From NCBI RefSeq assembly GCF_003585935.1, contig NZ_NRJG01000097.1, positions 1 to 32,025 of the forward strand: DNA of 32,025 nt, given 5' to 3'. Position numbers and translations under genes: made by a program. Source of the stretch: Psittacicella hinzii. GTDB lineage: Bacteria > Pseudomonadota > Gammaproteobacteria > Enterobacterales > Psittacicellaceae. This document shows, in pieces, positions 9,501 through 17,489 of this stretch. Numbering within the stretch: the first letter of the stretch is position 1; each line of letters starts with the position of its first letter. The notes beneath the pieces were generated by a model. The model worked only from the letters and a program-made list of their open reading frames with translations, did no database searches and had not been told where the DNA came from.

Positions 9501-10269
9501 TACCATCTTTATCACGTTGGTAAACCATGTGACTGGTTTCGTAAGTTTCGCTTGAAGCTGTTAAAAACTCATACACTGATTGTAAGTGTGAGTAAAGTTC
9601 GTAAAGGGTAAACGGCTCGTTATTTAAATATTGTTCGAGCTCACGTTTTAAGGTAATGTCGTGATTTACGTGCGGTAATTCATTAAGCTTAGCATATTGC
9701 TCTGGGCTAATGTTCTCACGAGAGATAGCGACGTCTTTACCTTGATTTTGTTCAATAACTTCACTTGTCCAAGCTAAGAAGCCTTTAATAAAATTAGTAC
9801 GAGATTTAACTAATTCTTGGTATTTCACCATAAAACTAGGTAACTCGTCTAAAGTTAAGATTGCTAAACCTACGCCAGCTGTATCAATCTCTTCTACTTT
9901 AGTAAAGCATTTAAATTGATGTAGTTTGGTCTGTAAGAAATTAGCAACATAAGGCTTAATAATCTCTACCACAGTCTCTTTTTCAATTTCGTTGTCGACA
10001 AGAAAAAGATTTAAGACGTCACTTGTGCCTTCAACAGCTAGAGGATTAGTTACTTGGTTAAGTAATGAGAGCATTGACATAAGATAACGATCTATGTCGT
10101 TATCAAATTGCGCAGCATAGGTATAGCCGCTAAGATACATATCATTAAAAGTTAATACTTTTAAATGCTCAAATGCACCCGAAGCGACAAATTCAGCAAC
10201 AATAGGTTTCATTGCTTGCGCAAAATCAGCACCATACTTACCTAACCACAATTCGGTTTTTTCGGTCAT
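6514..10269 (-). CDS. Unrecognised 1251-residue cytoplasmic protein
   Basis: I do not recognise the family. There is no signal peptide and no clear membrane segment, so it is probably cytoplasmic. The sequence alternates predicted strands and helices in blocks that resemble nucleotide-binding folds. Strand-like stretches are VIVVENSYDL (865-874), TSTILISSP (896-904), RGLVVVNNPEVKAFL (1058-1072) and HAVIVADND (1098-1106), an order reminiscent of a degenerate helicase core. But there is no GKT/GKS P-loop and no DEAD/DEAH box, so catalysis is not supported. Basic patches occur at 503-512 (NAKHKRRKAK) and at the very C-terminus (GGKKRNKSKKRR), which could contact nucleic acid. It stands alone, with its own upstream gap and its own terminator. 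Codon use looks like that of its neighbours. The helicase-like idea is inference only. Confidence 0.75.
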   Translation of the reverse strand: MTEKTELWLGKYGADFAQAMKPIVAEFVASGAFEHLKVLTFNDMYLSGYTYAAQFDNDIDRYLMSMLSLLNQVTNPLAVEGTSDVLNLFLVDNEIEKETVVEIIKPYVANFLQTKLHQFKCFTKVEEIDTAGVGLAILTLDELPSFMVKYQELVKSRTNFIKGFLAWTSEVIEQNQGKDVAISRENISPEQYAKLNELPHVNHDITLKRELEQYLNNEPFTLYELYSHLQSVYEFLTASSETYETSHMVYQRDKDGNDVEVGERVYQYQAAPIGLLYVFNGYLYNNPEYYAQRSHLLTFIKALNPNTFVWCDEAKQEQKLHLETLSRLVVRNVQVKMFECFAPYFLELNSITGNNERVHFNLLLEYQDARNFVTGNGLTSAQNSVLRLAPSKHFSKLRDIDPQLLVSLAFGVLQRTVLVVTNDRAQTTQQIEEICAQVAELRAGAKQLAIVEAKELPFYRGRIEVAVLLKDVEISRNLLADLSCIVDSPSDQYSALIVFGTIKNAKHKRRKAKDGEESIEEEQSLDLVEQQRKVIHDFLRDRRIVRRNTIPNDSTFYYPPSLCNIDLQSADYFEHQEKRNWHSQLSSDKFLTVRFNNREISYYPNLNGNLMVLAGINRNYFSRLGVSTIYERDSKATFKDINIVTNAYHQNLNSGDMITNISIAIHRLINLFTERKKRISYMRNVAAYWIVSDSQAELLSLYSKLFCNIFNKEPDAQVNIKILSEITNAPLEANSVMNSETNPLSDMIIRKMEYENLLLNLEEYKRYLRQHCSQQNPGFEKVQSLLETMEQSDIDQQIYLYIESLRRALSQAGEQDLPLDENMLDSYQYMIDIYDRNKDYKADTEIVLMTQSEYRNYLTNTSPDVIVVENSYDLYQDSTASNFANFVRELFSITGTSTILISSPESSAEELVHTTDSSENRASNTQIVYDLPSAERYAYGVNFSQEDFNDSSYVNFEASAYNYDKLIEALRKDINSAPIAALQAFDLPLTSYALPQESNGDYRIYEKEQLPALRRYGYIPALGEKELEIQLNYLSATPSKIVNTILSLLLQQKNTKSRGLVVVNNPEVKAFLECFANEFSFVVHDFNSLNLERAVFSHAVIVADNDVYLQQAVIQHVSLLTRGFKTTGTIFLLANMEAQTDVLGIIAQDQAYEFGGHLLSVYPNVSQITEQKQIASRMFRYDFFSPYCFLDRATDHYVFKQSPKLPGYRRFTEGGKVESEMKNVSGILNLGVTSANFSHGGKKRNKSKKRR

Positions 10270-10740
10270 GTTGATTACTTAAAAGAAACGGAGTACTACT
10301 CCAAGATATTTATGATTATCCTTAATAGTTTATATAGCTCTAGACTTATAGTTACGTTAAAGATAATCCCAAAAAAGAAAAAACAATCCGCATGTTATAC
10401 GGTCAATCAATGGTATTTAGGGCAAAATGCCACTTAATTATTATAGCTAATTTTGCCGTTGATAGCTACCTATAGACTAAAGTCGAGACAAAATAATTCA
10501 AATTATGCGACTTTTATCGTTTTTATGTGTATATTTTACCTTAAGCCTGTAGCATAAGCCACAAAAAACGCCGTATTTTTGCAAATACGGCGTCATTATG
10601 ACTAATCTAGATTTAAAATTTGCTTGTCATTTTTTCAATAACAAACTATTTACTTTTATAGACAGCCTTTTATATACATCTGCATGGATACTTTATCCTA
10701 AGTATCTATGTACTAAGAATTATTTAGGGATAAATAATTT
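10270..10740. other. Intergenic region with terminator and likely promoter
   Basis: These 471 bases separate the 448-residue secreted-protein gene from the 1251-residue gene. The part nearest 10593 is the terminator of the ruvA-ruvB-secreted protein unit. The remaining 300 bases should hold the promoter of the 1251-residue gene; a minus-strand TATAAA-like box lies near 10331-10336 without a clear -35. A small hairpin, GGAGT/ACTCC, lies at about 10290-10302, 21-33 bases before the start codon. No convincing gene was seen. Confidence 0.5.
10563..10593 (-). terminator. Intrinsic terminator of the ruvAB unit
   Basis: On the minus strand ACGCCGTATTT, a GCAA loop and AAATACGGCGT form a perfect 11-base-pair stem followed by six T (counting the arm's last T). 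It lies about 150 bases after the stop of the 448-residue gene. Confidence 0.9.
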
Positions 10741-12087
10741 TTATTTACTCGCTGCCTTAAACTTTTCAGCGTTGCGAGTGTAAAAATCATACGCTTCTTG
10801 CATATAACTTGGACTTAAGCCTAAACTTTCTCTGGTCAGATTTAAACGACTAAGCACTTGAGTTAAGTAATTACTATACTCCTCAAAACTTAAATCAGCC
10901 TTTAAGCCAGGTACTTGTAAAAGTTGTCCAGCTAAGCTTAGATCAATAATCGCGCGTGAAGTTTCAGGCTGATTTAGTAAACGATTAAAGTAAGTTTCAA
11001 TCCCAACTAAACGTGGCAGAGTGAACTTGCTCCAGCTTTGTGTTTGCGCTTTAGCTAAAGATCCATCATCATTAATAACCTGAGCATTAGCAGTTACTTG
11101 TTTACCGCTAACTTCTGATTGTTTTACAGATAGCTCTTGTTGTGCTTTTAAATCCACATTACCAGTCGCTTGAATATTACTATTACTAATATTTACATTT
11201 TGTCCTGAAATGTGAATATTACCTGCCTGAATGCTGCCGCCAGAAATCGACACTCCACCTTGTTGATTACTAATGTCAACCTGCGAGTTTTGCGTAGAAG
11301 CTTGAGTTTTAGATTTAGCTACTATTTGTTTTGCATAAGCTGCAACATAGTCAAGATATGCATTTAAACTCGAAGCAATAGGTACTGCTTGGGCACGATT
11401 TAAGTTTTCTAGGACAATCGTCAGATTACTTTGATTCGTACGTAATTGCATATCTACAAGTAAAATAGCGACTTTTGCTTGCGGAGCTAAAACCACTTGT
11501 CCGTTAGTAACGGATAAGCCTGGAGTATGGATTTGACTTACAACTTCTTGTCCGTTTTGTAAAAAGAAATATGGTGTAGTTGTTAGCTGTGAGTGTTCAC
11601 TAGTTGAACCTTCCTGTGTTAAAGGAGCGATAACAAAGGCATATTTCCCTTTACTTTGGTATTTAACGTAGCTTGTAAAGTAATCTTGTACAAATTGCTG
11701 CGCATTTTTACGTTGTAAAGTTGTAGCTTTAGAACTTAAAGCCGCAACTAAAGGTTGGTAAAATGCTGCTTGTACTTGAGTTGAGCTAATAATATTAGCT
11801 CCTAAATTTGCTTCAAGCCCCTCGATTAGGGGTAGAGGTTGATAATCTTTAGTTGCAGTCCCTAATTTACAAGTAGTACTCATACGAGTAAACTCATAAG
11901 CAAAATTATTTACTAAAGTATCACCTGCTTGTTGCACACAAGAATTAACTTGCTTGGTTGGATAAACAGTTAAGCTAAAACTTTCAGCATAACTGTTACC
12001 ACTAATAACACCAGAACCTAAGCCAAAACTAATACTTAAAGCTAAAAGTGTTTTTTTCACTTTGCTAGTCTTGTAACCTTTTATCAT
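10741..12087 (-). CDS. Secreted protein with haemagglutinin-like repeat patch
   Basis: No family is recognised for the whole protein. A signal peptide is clear: basic residues to 12, hydrophobic core about 13-29, likely cleavage after NSYA (34). Two cysteines (C50, C73) could form a disulphide. Residues about 269-338 hold short alternating hydrophobic repeats (VSISGGSIQAGNIHISG, VNISNSNIQATG, VDLKAQQELSV) that look like a few turns of the beta-helix of filamentous haemagglutinin/contact-dependent adhesins. They are flanked by helical, soluble-looking segments. The length (448) is far below such adhesins, and no TPS domain is seen. The ATG lies 3 bases after the ruvB stop, and its GAGG ribosome site is inside the last ruvB codons, so translation is coupled to ruvB. 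It is the last gene of that unit. The function is unknown. Confidence 0.75.
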   Translation of the reverse strand: MIKGYKTSKVKKTLLALSISFGLGSGVISGNSYAESFSLTVYPTKQVNSCVQQAGDTLVNNFAYEFTRMSTTCKLGTATKDYQPLPLIEGLEANLGANIISSTQVQAAFYQPLVAALSSKATTLQRKNAQQFVQDYFTSYVKYQSKGKYAFVIAPLTQEGSTSEHSQLTTTPYFFLQNGQEVVSQIHTPGLSVTNGQVVLAPQAKVAILLVDMQLRTNQSNLTIVLENLNRAQAVPIASSLNAYLDYVAAYAKQIVAKSKTQASTQNSQVDISNQQGGVSISGGSIQAGNIHISGQNVNISNSNIQATGNVDLKAQQELSVKQSEVSGKQVTANAQVINDDGSLAKAQTQSWSKFTLPRLVGIETYFNRLLNQPETSRAIIDLSLAGQLLQVPGLKADLSFEEYSNYLTQVLSRLNLTRESLGLSPSYMQEAYDFYTRNAEKFKAASK

Positions 12088-12090
12088 TTC

Positions 12091-13098
12091 CTATACCTCA
12101 TTAATGTCGATGAGCGCCATATAGGCTTTAGCTTTATCTGTAGCCATACGTCCGCGTGGCGTACGTAAAATAAAACCTTGCTGAATTAAATAAGGCTCAA
12201 CTACATCTTCGAGTGTTAAGCGGTCTTCACCTATAGAAGAAGCTAAGGCATCGATGCCGGCTGTACCGCCAAATTGATTAATTAAAGTATGTAATAAACG
12301 ATAGTCTAAACGATCAAGCCCGTGCGCATCGATATTTAGCTTATCAAGTGTTAGCTTAGTAATATCTAAACTCACTTGTCCATGGTTTAAAACATCAGCA
12401 AAATCACGTACTCGACGTAATAAGCGATTGGCTATACGTGGCGTACCACGTGCACGCTTAGCGATCTCTAGTGCAGATTCTTTTTCCATGTGCACTTGTA
12501 GTTTAGCCGCTGAATTTAAAATAATTTGCGCTAACTCTTCAACTTTATAGAATTTTAAATTGTAGTGATTCCCAAAACGAGCATATAACGGACCGGTTAA
12601 TGATCCAGCACGTGTTGTTGCTCCAATGAGCGTAAACGGAGATAGAGGTAAACGCATAGTATTAGCTCCAGCCCCCTCTCCGATAAGAATATCGATTTCA
12701 TAGTCTTCCATCGCACTATAAAGAACTTCTTCTACTTTGGCAGGTAGACGATGAATTTCATCAATAAAGAGAATATCGTTTGGTTGTAAGCCATTAAGAA
12801 TGGCTGCTAAGTCTACGGATTTTTCAAGCACTGGTCCGGTGGTGGTGACAATATTAACTCCCATTTCATTGGCAATAATATTGGCTAAGGTGGTTTTCCC
12901 CAGACCAGGCGGTCCAAAAATCAACGTATGATCGAGCGGAGCGTGACGTTGCTTAGCAGCAGCAATGCTAACCGTAAGCAACTCTACAATATCGTCCTGA
13001 CCAATATAAGAATCTAATTGTTTAGGACGTAAAGCTCGATCTGGTTGTTTTTCACCTGTTGCTTGCTCGGCTGAGACAAGACGTTGTTCATCAAGCAT
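12091..13098 (-). CDS. ruvB: Holliday junction branch migration ATPase RuvB
   Basis: This hexameric AAA+ motor drives branch migration of Holliday junctions together with RuvA. Walker [10 protein letters not shown] is at 62-70, Walker B DEIHR at 113-117, sensor GATTRAG at 159-165, and the arginine finger is R174 (LYARFG). The C-terminal winged-helix DNA-binding domain ends with the conserved RTPRGRMAT. The length (335) is typical. It lies 43 bases after ruvA. The downstream secreted-protein gene begins within the same ribosome-loading region. ruvC is not in the window. Confidence 0.98.
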   Translation of the reverse strand: MLDEQRLVSAEQATGEKQPDRALRPKQLDSYIGQDDIVELLTVSIAAAKQRHAPLDHTLIFGPPGLGKTTLANIIANEMGVNIVTTTGPVLEKSVDLAAILNGLQPNDILFIDEIHRLPAKVEEVLYSAMEDYEIDILIGEGAGANTMRLPLSPFTLIGATTRAGSLTGPLYARFGNHYNLKFYKVEELAQIILNSAAKLQVHMEKESALEIAKRARGTPRIANRLLRRVRDFADVLNHGQVSLDITKLTLDKLNIDAHGLDRLDYRLLHTLINQFGGTAGIDALASSIGEDRLTLEDVVEPYLIQQGFILRTPRGRMATDKAKAYMALIDINEV

Positions 13099-13141
13099 AA
13101 TTATTCCTATTTGCTAAATCTAAAGCATTCTTCGTATGGTG

Positions 13142-13906
13142 TTACTTTTTAACTAAATTGGCATTGTCTTTATATTGTTCTAAACAAGCTTTAATTAAAA
13201 CTTCTAATGCCATATTCGGTTGCCATACTTTATCTATTATTTGCTGAGCTGCAGCTTCTTTTAAGCCTAAGTTGATTAAAGCTTGAGCTGCGGTTAGACG
13301 CACTGGATCCATATTTACTTCTAGTTCTTGACTATCTAATAAACCAGTGTTTAAACTCGTCTCTTCTCTAGTGCTACTATCTGCTACCGGATTAACAATA
13401 GGCTCGGCTGCTTGTTGGCTCGTAGCTTGTGATTGAGCAATAACTTTATATGCACGATTTAACATGTGCATTTGTTGTTGCCCTAAAGCTACAGTTTCCA
13501 TTAAAGCGTCTAAGCGGTTATTTAGTTCAACTACCATTCGCTCGGCAGTCGCTTTCCCAATCCAAGGTACAGCGGCTAAAGCTTTAACATCTTTTTGGTT
13601 AATAATGCTTAATAGGGTATTAAAGTCATACATGCCTAATACCGACATGGCAACTTTCGGACCGATTTTATTTAACTTAATCAGCTCCATAAAAATGCGT
13701 TTATCAATGGCATGTCCAAAGCCATATAATTGATGCGCATCTTCGAGCACACGATGGTAAACAAAGAGAAAAACTTTTTTCCCTACTTCAGGTAAACGCT
13801 GAAAAGTCGTTAAGGGTACTGTTATTTCAAAACCAATACCTTGGCAGTCGATTAAAATCGTACTTGAGCTTTTATCTAATAATACTCCGTGGATACTTCC
13901 GTACAT
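13142..13906 (-). CDS. ruvA: Holliday junction binding protein RuvA, long linker
   Basis: This tetramer binds the four-way junction and recruits RuvB. The N-terminal OB fold covers about 1-62, with acidic-pin residues E55 and D56. Two helix-hairpin-helix motifs follow: KLNKIGPKVA near 77-86 and VPWIGKATAERMVVEL near 113-128. The C-terminal RuvB-binding domain covers about 202-248. It is 254 residues, about 50 more than E. coli; the excess is a Gln/Ser/Glu-rich linker at about 135-200 between domains II and III. An AAGGA site about 10 bases before the ATG supports the start. No LexA-type CTG-N10-CAG box was found upstream, so SOS control is not evident. Confidence 0.97.
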   Translation of the reverse strand: MYGSIHGVLLDKSSSTILIDCQGIGFEITVPLTTFQRLPEVGKKVFLFVYHRVLEDAHQLYGFGHAIDKRIFMELIKLNKIGPKVAMSVLGMYDFNTLLSIINQKDVKALAAVPWIGKATAERMVVELNNRLDALMETVALGQQQMHMLNRAYKVIAQSQATSQQAAEPIVNPVADSSTREETSLNTGLLDSQELEVNMDPVRLTAAQALINLGLKEAAAQQIIDKVWQPNMALEVLIKACLEQYKDNANLVKK

Positions 13907-14025
13907 TGTTTAGTGTTCCTTAAAATTTGCTACTGCTACGGTAATGTTGTGTTTTGGATTAAATTTTAAATAGTTTTTAGTTTTAATTTGCTTAAATTCT
14001 AGCTAACTTATATCCATTTTCTAGT

Positions 14026-14050
14026 AGAGATGTAGCTAAGCTACATCTCT
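14026..14050. other. Perfect hairpin between radA and ruvA
   Basis: AGAGATGTAGC, a 3-base loop and GCTACATCTCT make a perfect 11-base-pair stem. It lies 115 bases after the radA stop and 120 before the ruvA start. Neither side has a strong T-run on the minus strand (the plus side reads tttactt), so it may be a weak radA terminator or an RNA-stabilising element. Confidence 0.45.
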
Positions 14051-14164
14051 TTACTTGTATATTCTTAGCTTGTTTATAGCTGTTTTTCTTGCCTATATTA
14101 TAACGTTTTTAGCTATAGGAGTTTTTCGTTATCGTACAAGCTCTCATTTCTTACTTCTTACTCT

Positions 14165-15736
14165 TTACTCACCATCAGTTTGGGACGAAAGAAGCTCACG
14201 AATTACGGCAAAAGCTTGTTTCAGATTTTTCACTGGACGAATATCTAAATGTGGAATCGTAATATTTATTTTATTACTTGCAGGAATAATCGCTACATTA
14301 AAACCTTGACGTGAAGCTTCTAGTAAGCGCTCTTGTCCCATAGCTACAGGACGTAACTCTCCACTTAAACCTAACTCTCCTAAAACAATTAAATTACGGG
14401 GCAAAATTTTATTTAAAGACGAACTTAAAATTGCTAAGACTACAGCTAAGTCTGCTGAAGTTTCTTGCACTTTAATCCCTCCAACCACATTTACATATAC
14501 TTCATTGTTGTACATTTGAATGCCACCATGTTTTGCCATAATTGCTAAGAGCATTTGTAAGCGGTTATTATCAAAACCGTTTGAAATGCGGCGCGATGAG
14601 TCTTTGTTTGAATTATCTACTAATGACTGAATTTCTACGATTAATGGACGAGACCCTTCCCATAGCACCACAATTGCCGAACCTGGAGCCGGATCATCGG
14701 TACGCGAAAGGAAAATCGCTGACGGATTTTTTACTTCGTGTAAACCGCTCGAATCCATCATAAATACACCAATTTCGTTTACTGCACCAAAACGGTTTTT
14801 AGTTGAACGAATAATCCGAAAACGAGAATCTTCGGCAGCTTCAATCATTAAAGAACAGTCAATAACGTGTTCGAGCACTTTAGGACCGGCTAATGTACCA
14901 TCTTTAGTTACATGTCCGACCATAATTACCGATGTATGCGTTTGTTTAGCATAACGCGTTAAAGCAGCAGCAGATTCTCTTACTTGACTTACCGAACCTG
15001 GTGATGAAGTTATACCGTCTAAACTCATTACTTGAATTGAGTCGATAATCAGAATATTCGGCAGTTCTTCTTCACAAATATTAATAATTTGATCAACCGA
15101 GGTTTCTGAAAGCATTAGTAGGTTTTCATCAGTTGCAGGCATACCTACACGTTCAGCGCGCATTTTAACTTGCTCGAGCGACTCTTCACCTGTAACGTAA
15201 AGAATTTTATTTTCTTTACTTAATTTAGTCACTATTTGTAAAAGAATGGTAGATTTACCAGCCCCTGGATGACCACCAACTAGAATAGCCGAACCAGGAA
15301 CTAAACCTCCGCCCAACACTCGATCAAACTCACCAAATCCGGTATGTGTACGCGCAATCTCTTGCACTTCGATCTGACTAATACGTTTAGCACTGGTATC
15401 AAAAATCCCCGCATAACCCCTGCGATTATAAGCACGAGTTTGACGTTGGAGCGCAGTTTTCTCTTCACGACTAAAATCTTGTTCTAGCTCTGAAGTTAGC
15501 ACTTCATCTTCAACGGTCTTACTATTGCTTGCTGCTCGTTTACCTGCTTGTGCAGCTTGTGCCGCACTACGAGGTTTTACTTTTTTAACAACTTGTGCAC
15601 CAGATTCTGCAGGAGCGCTTACGCGAAACTCTTTAAGCGTTCCATACTCACCACAAGCACGGCATTTACCTTCCCATTTAGGGTAGTCAAAGCCACAGCT
15701 GCTGCACACATATACTATTTTATCTTTCTTGCTCAT
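14165..15736 (-). CDS. radA: DNA recombination/repair protein RadA
   Basis: RadA is a RecA-like, DnaB-type branch-migration factor in recombination and repair. Numbered from the chosen ATG, the C4 zinc finger has C11, C14, C25 and C28; Walker A GHPGAGKST is at 155-163; the RadA-specific KNRFG motif is at 313-317; and the Lon-protease-like domain forms the C-terminus. The start at 15736 (MSKKDK) matches E. coli RadA. An in-frame GTG at 15769 lies inside the upstream gene's terminator hairpin and adds unneeded residues. At 523 residues it is about 60 longer than E. coli RadA because of an Ala/Lys/Glu-rich linker between the zinc finger and the ATPase (about 40-115). It appears to be transcribed on its own. 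Confidence 0.96.
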   Translation of the reverse strand: MSKKDKIVYVCSSCGFDYPKWEGKCRACGEYGTLKEFRVSAPAESGAQVVKKVKPRSAAQAAQAGKRAASNSKTVEDEVLTSELEQDFSREEKTALQRQTRAYNRRGYAGIFDTSAKRISQIEVQEIARTHTGFGEFDRVLGGGLVPGSAILVGGHPGAGKSTILLQIVTKLSKENKILYVTGEESLEQVKMRAERVGMPATDENLLMLSETSVDQIINICEEELPNILIIDSIQVMSLDGITSSPGSVSQVRESAAALTRYAKQTHTSVIMVGHVTKDGTLAGPKVLEHVIDCSLMIEAAEDSRFRIIRSTKNRFGAVNEIGVFMMDSSGLHEVKNPSAIFLSRTDDPAPGSAIVVLWEGSRPLIVEIQSLVDNSNKDSSRRISNGFDNNRLQMLLAIMAKHGGIQMYNNEVYVNVVGGIKVQETSADLAVVLAILSSSLNKILPRNLIVLGELGLSGELRPVAMGQERLLEASRQGFNVAIIPASNKINITIPHLDIRPVKNLKQAFAVIRELLSSQTDGE

Positions 15737-15750
15737 ATGCTTAATTAACA

Positions 15751-15778
15751 AAAAAGGGAAGTATAACACCTCCCTTTT
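15751..15778 (-). terminator. Intrinsic terminator between CYTH-like gene and radA
   Basis: On the minus strand AAAAGGGA, an 11-base loop and TCCCTTTT form an 8-base-pair stem extended into six consecutive T. It lies 13 bases after the stop of the upstream gene and ends 15 bases before the radA ATG. Confidence 0.75.
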
Positions 15779-15790
15779 GCTGATAAATTT

Positions 15791-17275
15791 TTAATCGTTA
15801 CGTAGTGGTCGAGAAGCACTTAAGTGTTCAATATTATTGCCAAAACGTTCAAGATATAAAAAACGTAAGAATATAATTATGGCGTTAATTTGCGGCGCAA
15901 CTAAAAGTTTACGCATCGCAATTTTCTTATTGCCTTTCTCGCAATTTTCCCACGCTTCACCAATAGTTTCAAGCAATGAATACACTTTTTGACGAATGTA
16001 ATCCCATGCCATTGCCTTAAGAACTTCTGGTGATTTATACGAAAAGATATGATCTAAGGTATCAACAGTATAAAGAATTAATTGCTGCGCTTCCCAAGCC
16101 ATAGTTTTAGTATAGTCGTTCGGACTGAACGTAGCTAGAAGCTGATGTTGATAATACTGTTCTAAAATCGTAAGAATACGATCACGTAAATCGTACATGG
16201 TAAAAATAGCTTTAGGACCTAAAGCACGCATGCCTACATCTTCAGCATAATCTAAGGCTGGATTATAAAGATGTAAGAAGTTTAGAATATGTACATGCTC
16301 AGGTTCAGGCACATAGTAGAGCGGGGTTTCTAAATTTAGAACTAAATTATTAAAGTTTTCAAATAAGTTACCGCGTTTCGCACTTATATTCACTACATAA
16401 TATGAAAACTTATCTGGGCGATCTGCCGGACTACGATAGTAGAACATATTATTGAAATAAGTAGAACGCTCTACAGAATAACGCTCATCTTTACTGAATT
16501 TATTGTTACGGACAATAAAGGTATCAGGTAAAAAGTCTTTCCAATCACTCTCGTCGCTAATTTCAGGCTTCATTTCACGTTCGAGAGGTACGATATAATC
16601 GTAAGGATTATCGTATGGTTGGAATTTAGTTAAATACGGATTTTCGAATAAAGTAAAACCAGCAGTATTACGAATTGAATTAAATAAGTCCTGTTGGGCT
16701 AACATCTCAAATTCATAGTGTCTTAATTGAATAGGTACTGAATCTGGGAAATAATTAGCTTCATTTACCGTATAAGTATTATCTAAAATCCGCGCGCTAA
16801 ACTTAAGCATAGGTTTAACATCAAAAATCTTATCTCCTTTATTCATTACAGGATACTTAGGAGTTAAGATATGAGTTAATTGCGGTACGCCGTAAGCGTC
16901 GAAAAATAATTTTTTGTGCAGATCTAAACGACTAGTAATTGGACTATTAAACTGATCTACTAAAGTTAGAGGTTTGTAGATATCATCTGCATCTAATTTA
17001 TAAACCGAAAATACCAGATTGGTGCGATCAAGCGATTCACTTGCTCTTACCATCAAACCTGAACGTAAAAGTAATAAATCTGGGGTATCGTAGATTGTAT
17101 AAGAATAGTCTTTCTCTTCAGCATTCTCACGTTTAAGCATAACTTGCTCAAACATATGATTGAGAAACGGCATGGTACTCTGTGATGCTGACAGACGGAA
17201 CGTATTAGATACAGGACTATCTACGTTAAAGAAAAAGGTAGATAGTACTTGAGAAGCATGGGGTTTAAATACCAT
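15791..17275 (-). CDS. Possible divergent CYTH-domain protein (YgiF-like)
   Basis: The protein is 494 residues with no signal peptide or membrane segment. The clearest clue is YDTPDLLLLRSGLMVRASES at 62-81, which resembles the Y-(D/E)TPD-x-L-x(3)-G-x-x-(L/V)R strand pair of CYTH triphosphate tunnel enzymes such as E. coli YgiF. A strand like the substrate-facing VFSVYK follows at 88-93, and a RHYEFEM segment at 185-191. The C-terminal 120 residues are helical, as in the CHAD part of YgiF, but without its conserved histidines. The N-terminal ExExK signature that defines active CYTH enzymes is not visible. It is therefore either a very divergent or inactive member, or a chance likeness. It lies between yccS and radA with terminators on both sides. 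Confidence 0.6.
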   Translation of the reverse strand: MVFKPHASQVLSTFFFNVDSPVSNTFRLSASQSTMPFLNHMFEQVMLKRENAEEKDYSYTIYDTPDLLLLRSGLMVRASESLDRTNLVFSVYKLDADDIYKPLTLVDQFNSPITSRLDLHKKLFFDAYGVPQLTHILTPKYPVMNKGDKIFDVKPMLKFSARILDNTYTVNEANYFPDSVPIQLRHYEFEMLAQQDLFNSIRNTAGFTLFENPYLTKFQPYDNPYDYIVPLEREMKPEISDESDWKDFLPDTFIVRNNKFSKDERYSVERSTYFNNMFYYRSPADRPDKFSYYVVNISAKRGNLFENFNNLVLNLETPLYYVPEPEHVHILNFLHLYNPALDYAEDVGMRALGPKAIFTMYDLRDRILTILEQYYQHQLLATFSPNDYTKTMAWEAQQLILYTVDTLDHIFSYKSPEVLKAMAWDYIRQKVYSLLETIGEAWENCEKGNKKIAMRKLLVAPQINAIIIFLRFLYLERFGNNIEHLSASRPLRND

Positions 17276-17434
17276 AAGTTGTTCTTGATATTAGCTAAGC
17301 TCAAAAAGGTATGCGAGCTGCTGAATTTTGTTGTGATTATTGTTCTTTTTTAACCCTCTGGAGAAAACAAATTTTGGGGTTAGACTATAGTATTTTATCA
17401 TAAACTAAGCCCAAGACCAAAGCTAAGACGGGCA

Positions 17435-17477
17435 AAACAAAAAAGCTAGAGGTGTTAAGAAAACATCTCTAGCTTTT
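17435..17477 (-). terminator. Intrinsic terminator of yccS
   Basis: Arms at 17441-17456 and 17462-17477 pair over 16 bases with one mismatch (minus strand), with a 5-base loop. They are followed on the minus strand by TTGTTTT. It starts 13 bases after the stop at 17490. Confidence 0.85.
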
Positions 17478-17489
17478 AGCATTTACGAC

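Noticed and set aside
10598..10783. Plus-strand 61-codon frame
   Set aside because: It begins just after a minus-strand terminator and runs into the 3' end of the secreted-protein gene; there is no coding evidence.
13464..13733. Plus-strand open frame of 89 codons
   Set aside because: It lies wholly opposite the well-conserved ruvA helix-hairpin-helix region.
13907..14164. Possible SOS (LexA) box before ruvA
   Set aside because: No CTG-N10-CAG sequence was found in this region.
14055..14309. Plus-strand open frame with a hydrophobic N-terminus
   Set aside because: Half of it is opposite the radA C-terminus and the hydrophobic part comes from TTT/TTA-rich intergenic DNA; no ribosome site or promoter was seen.
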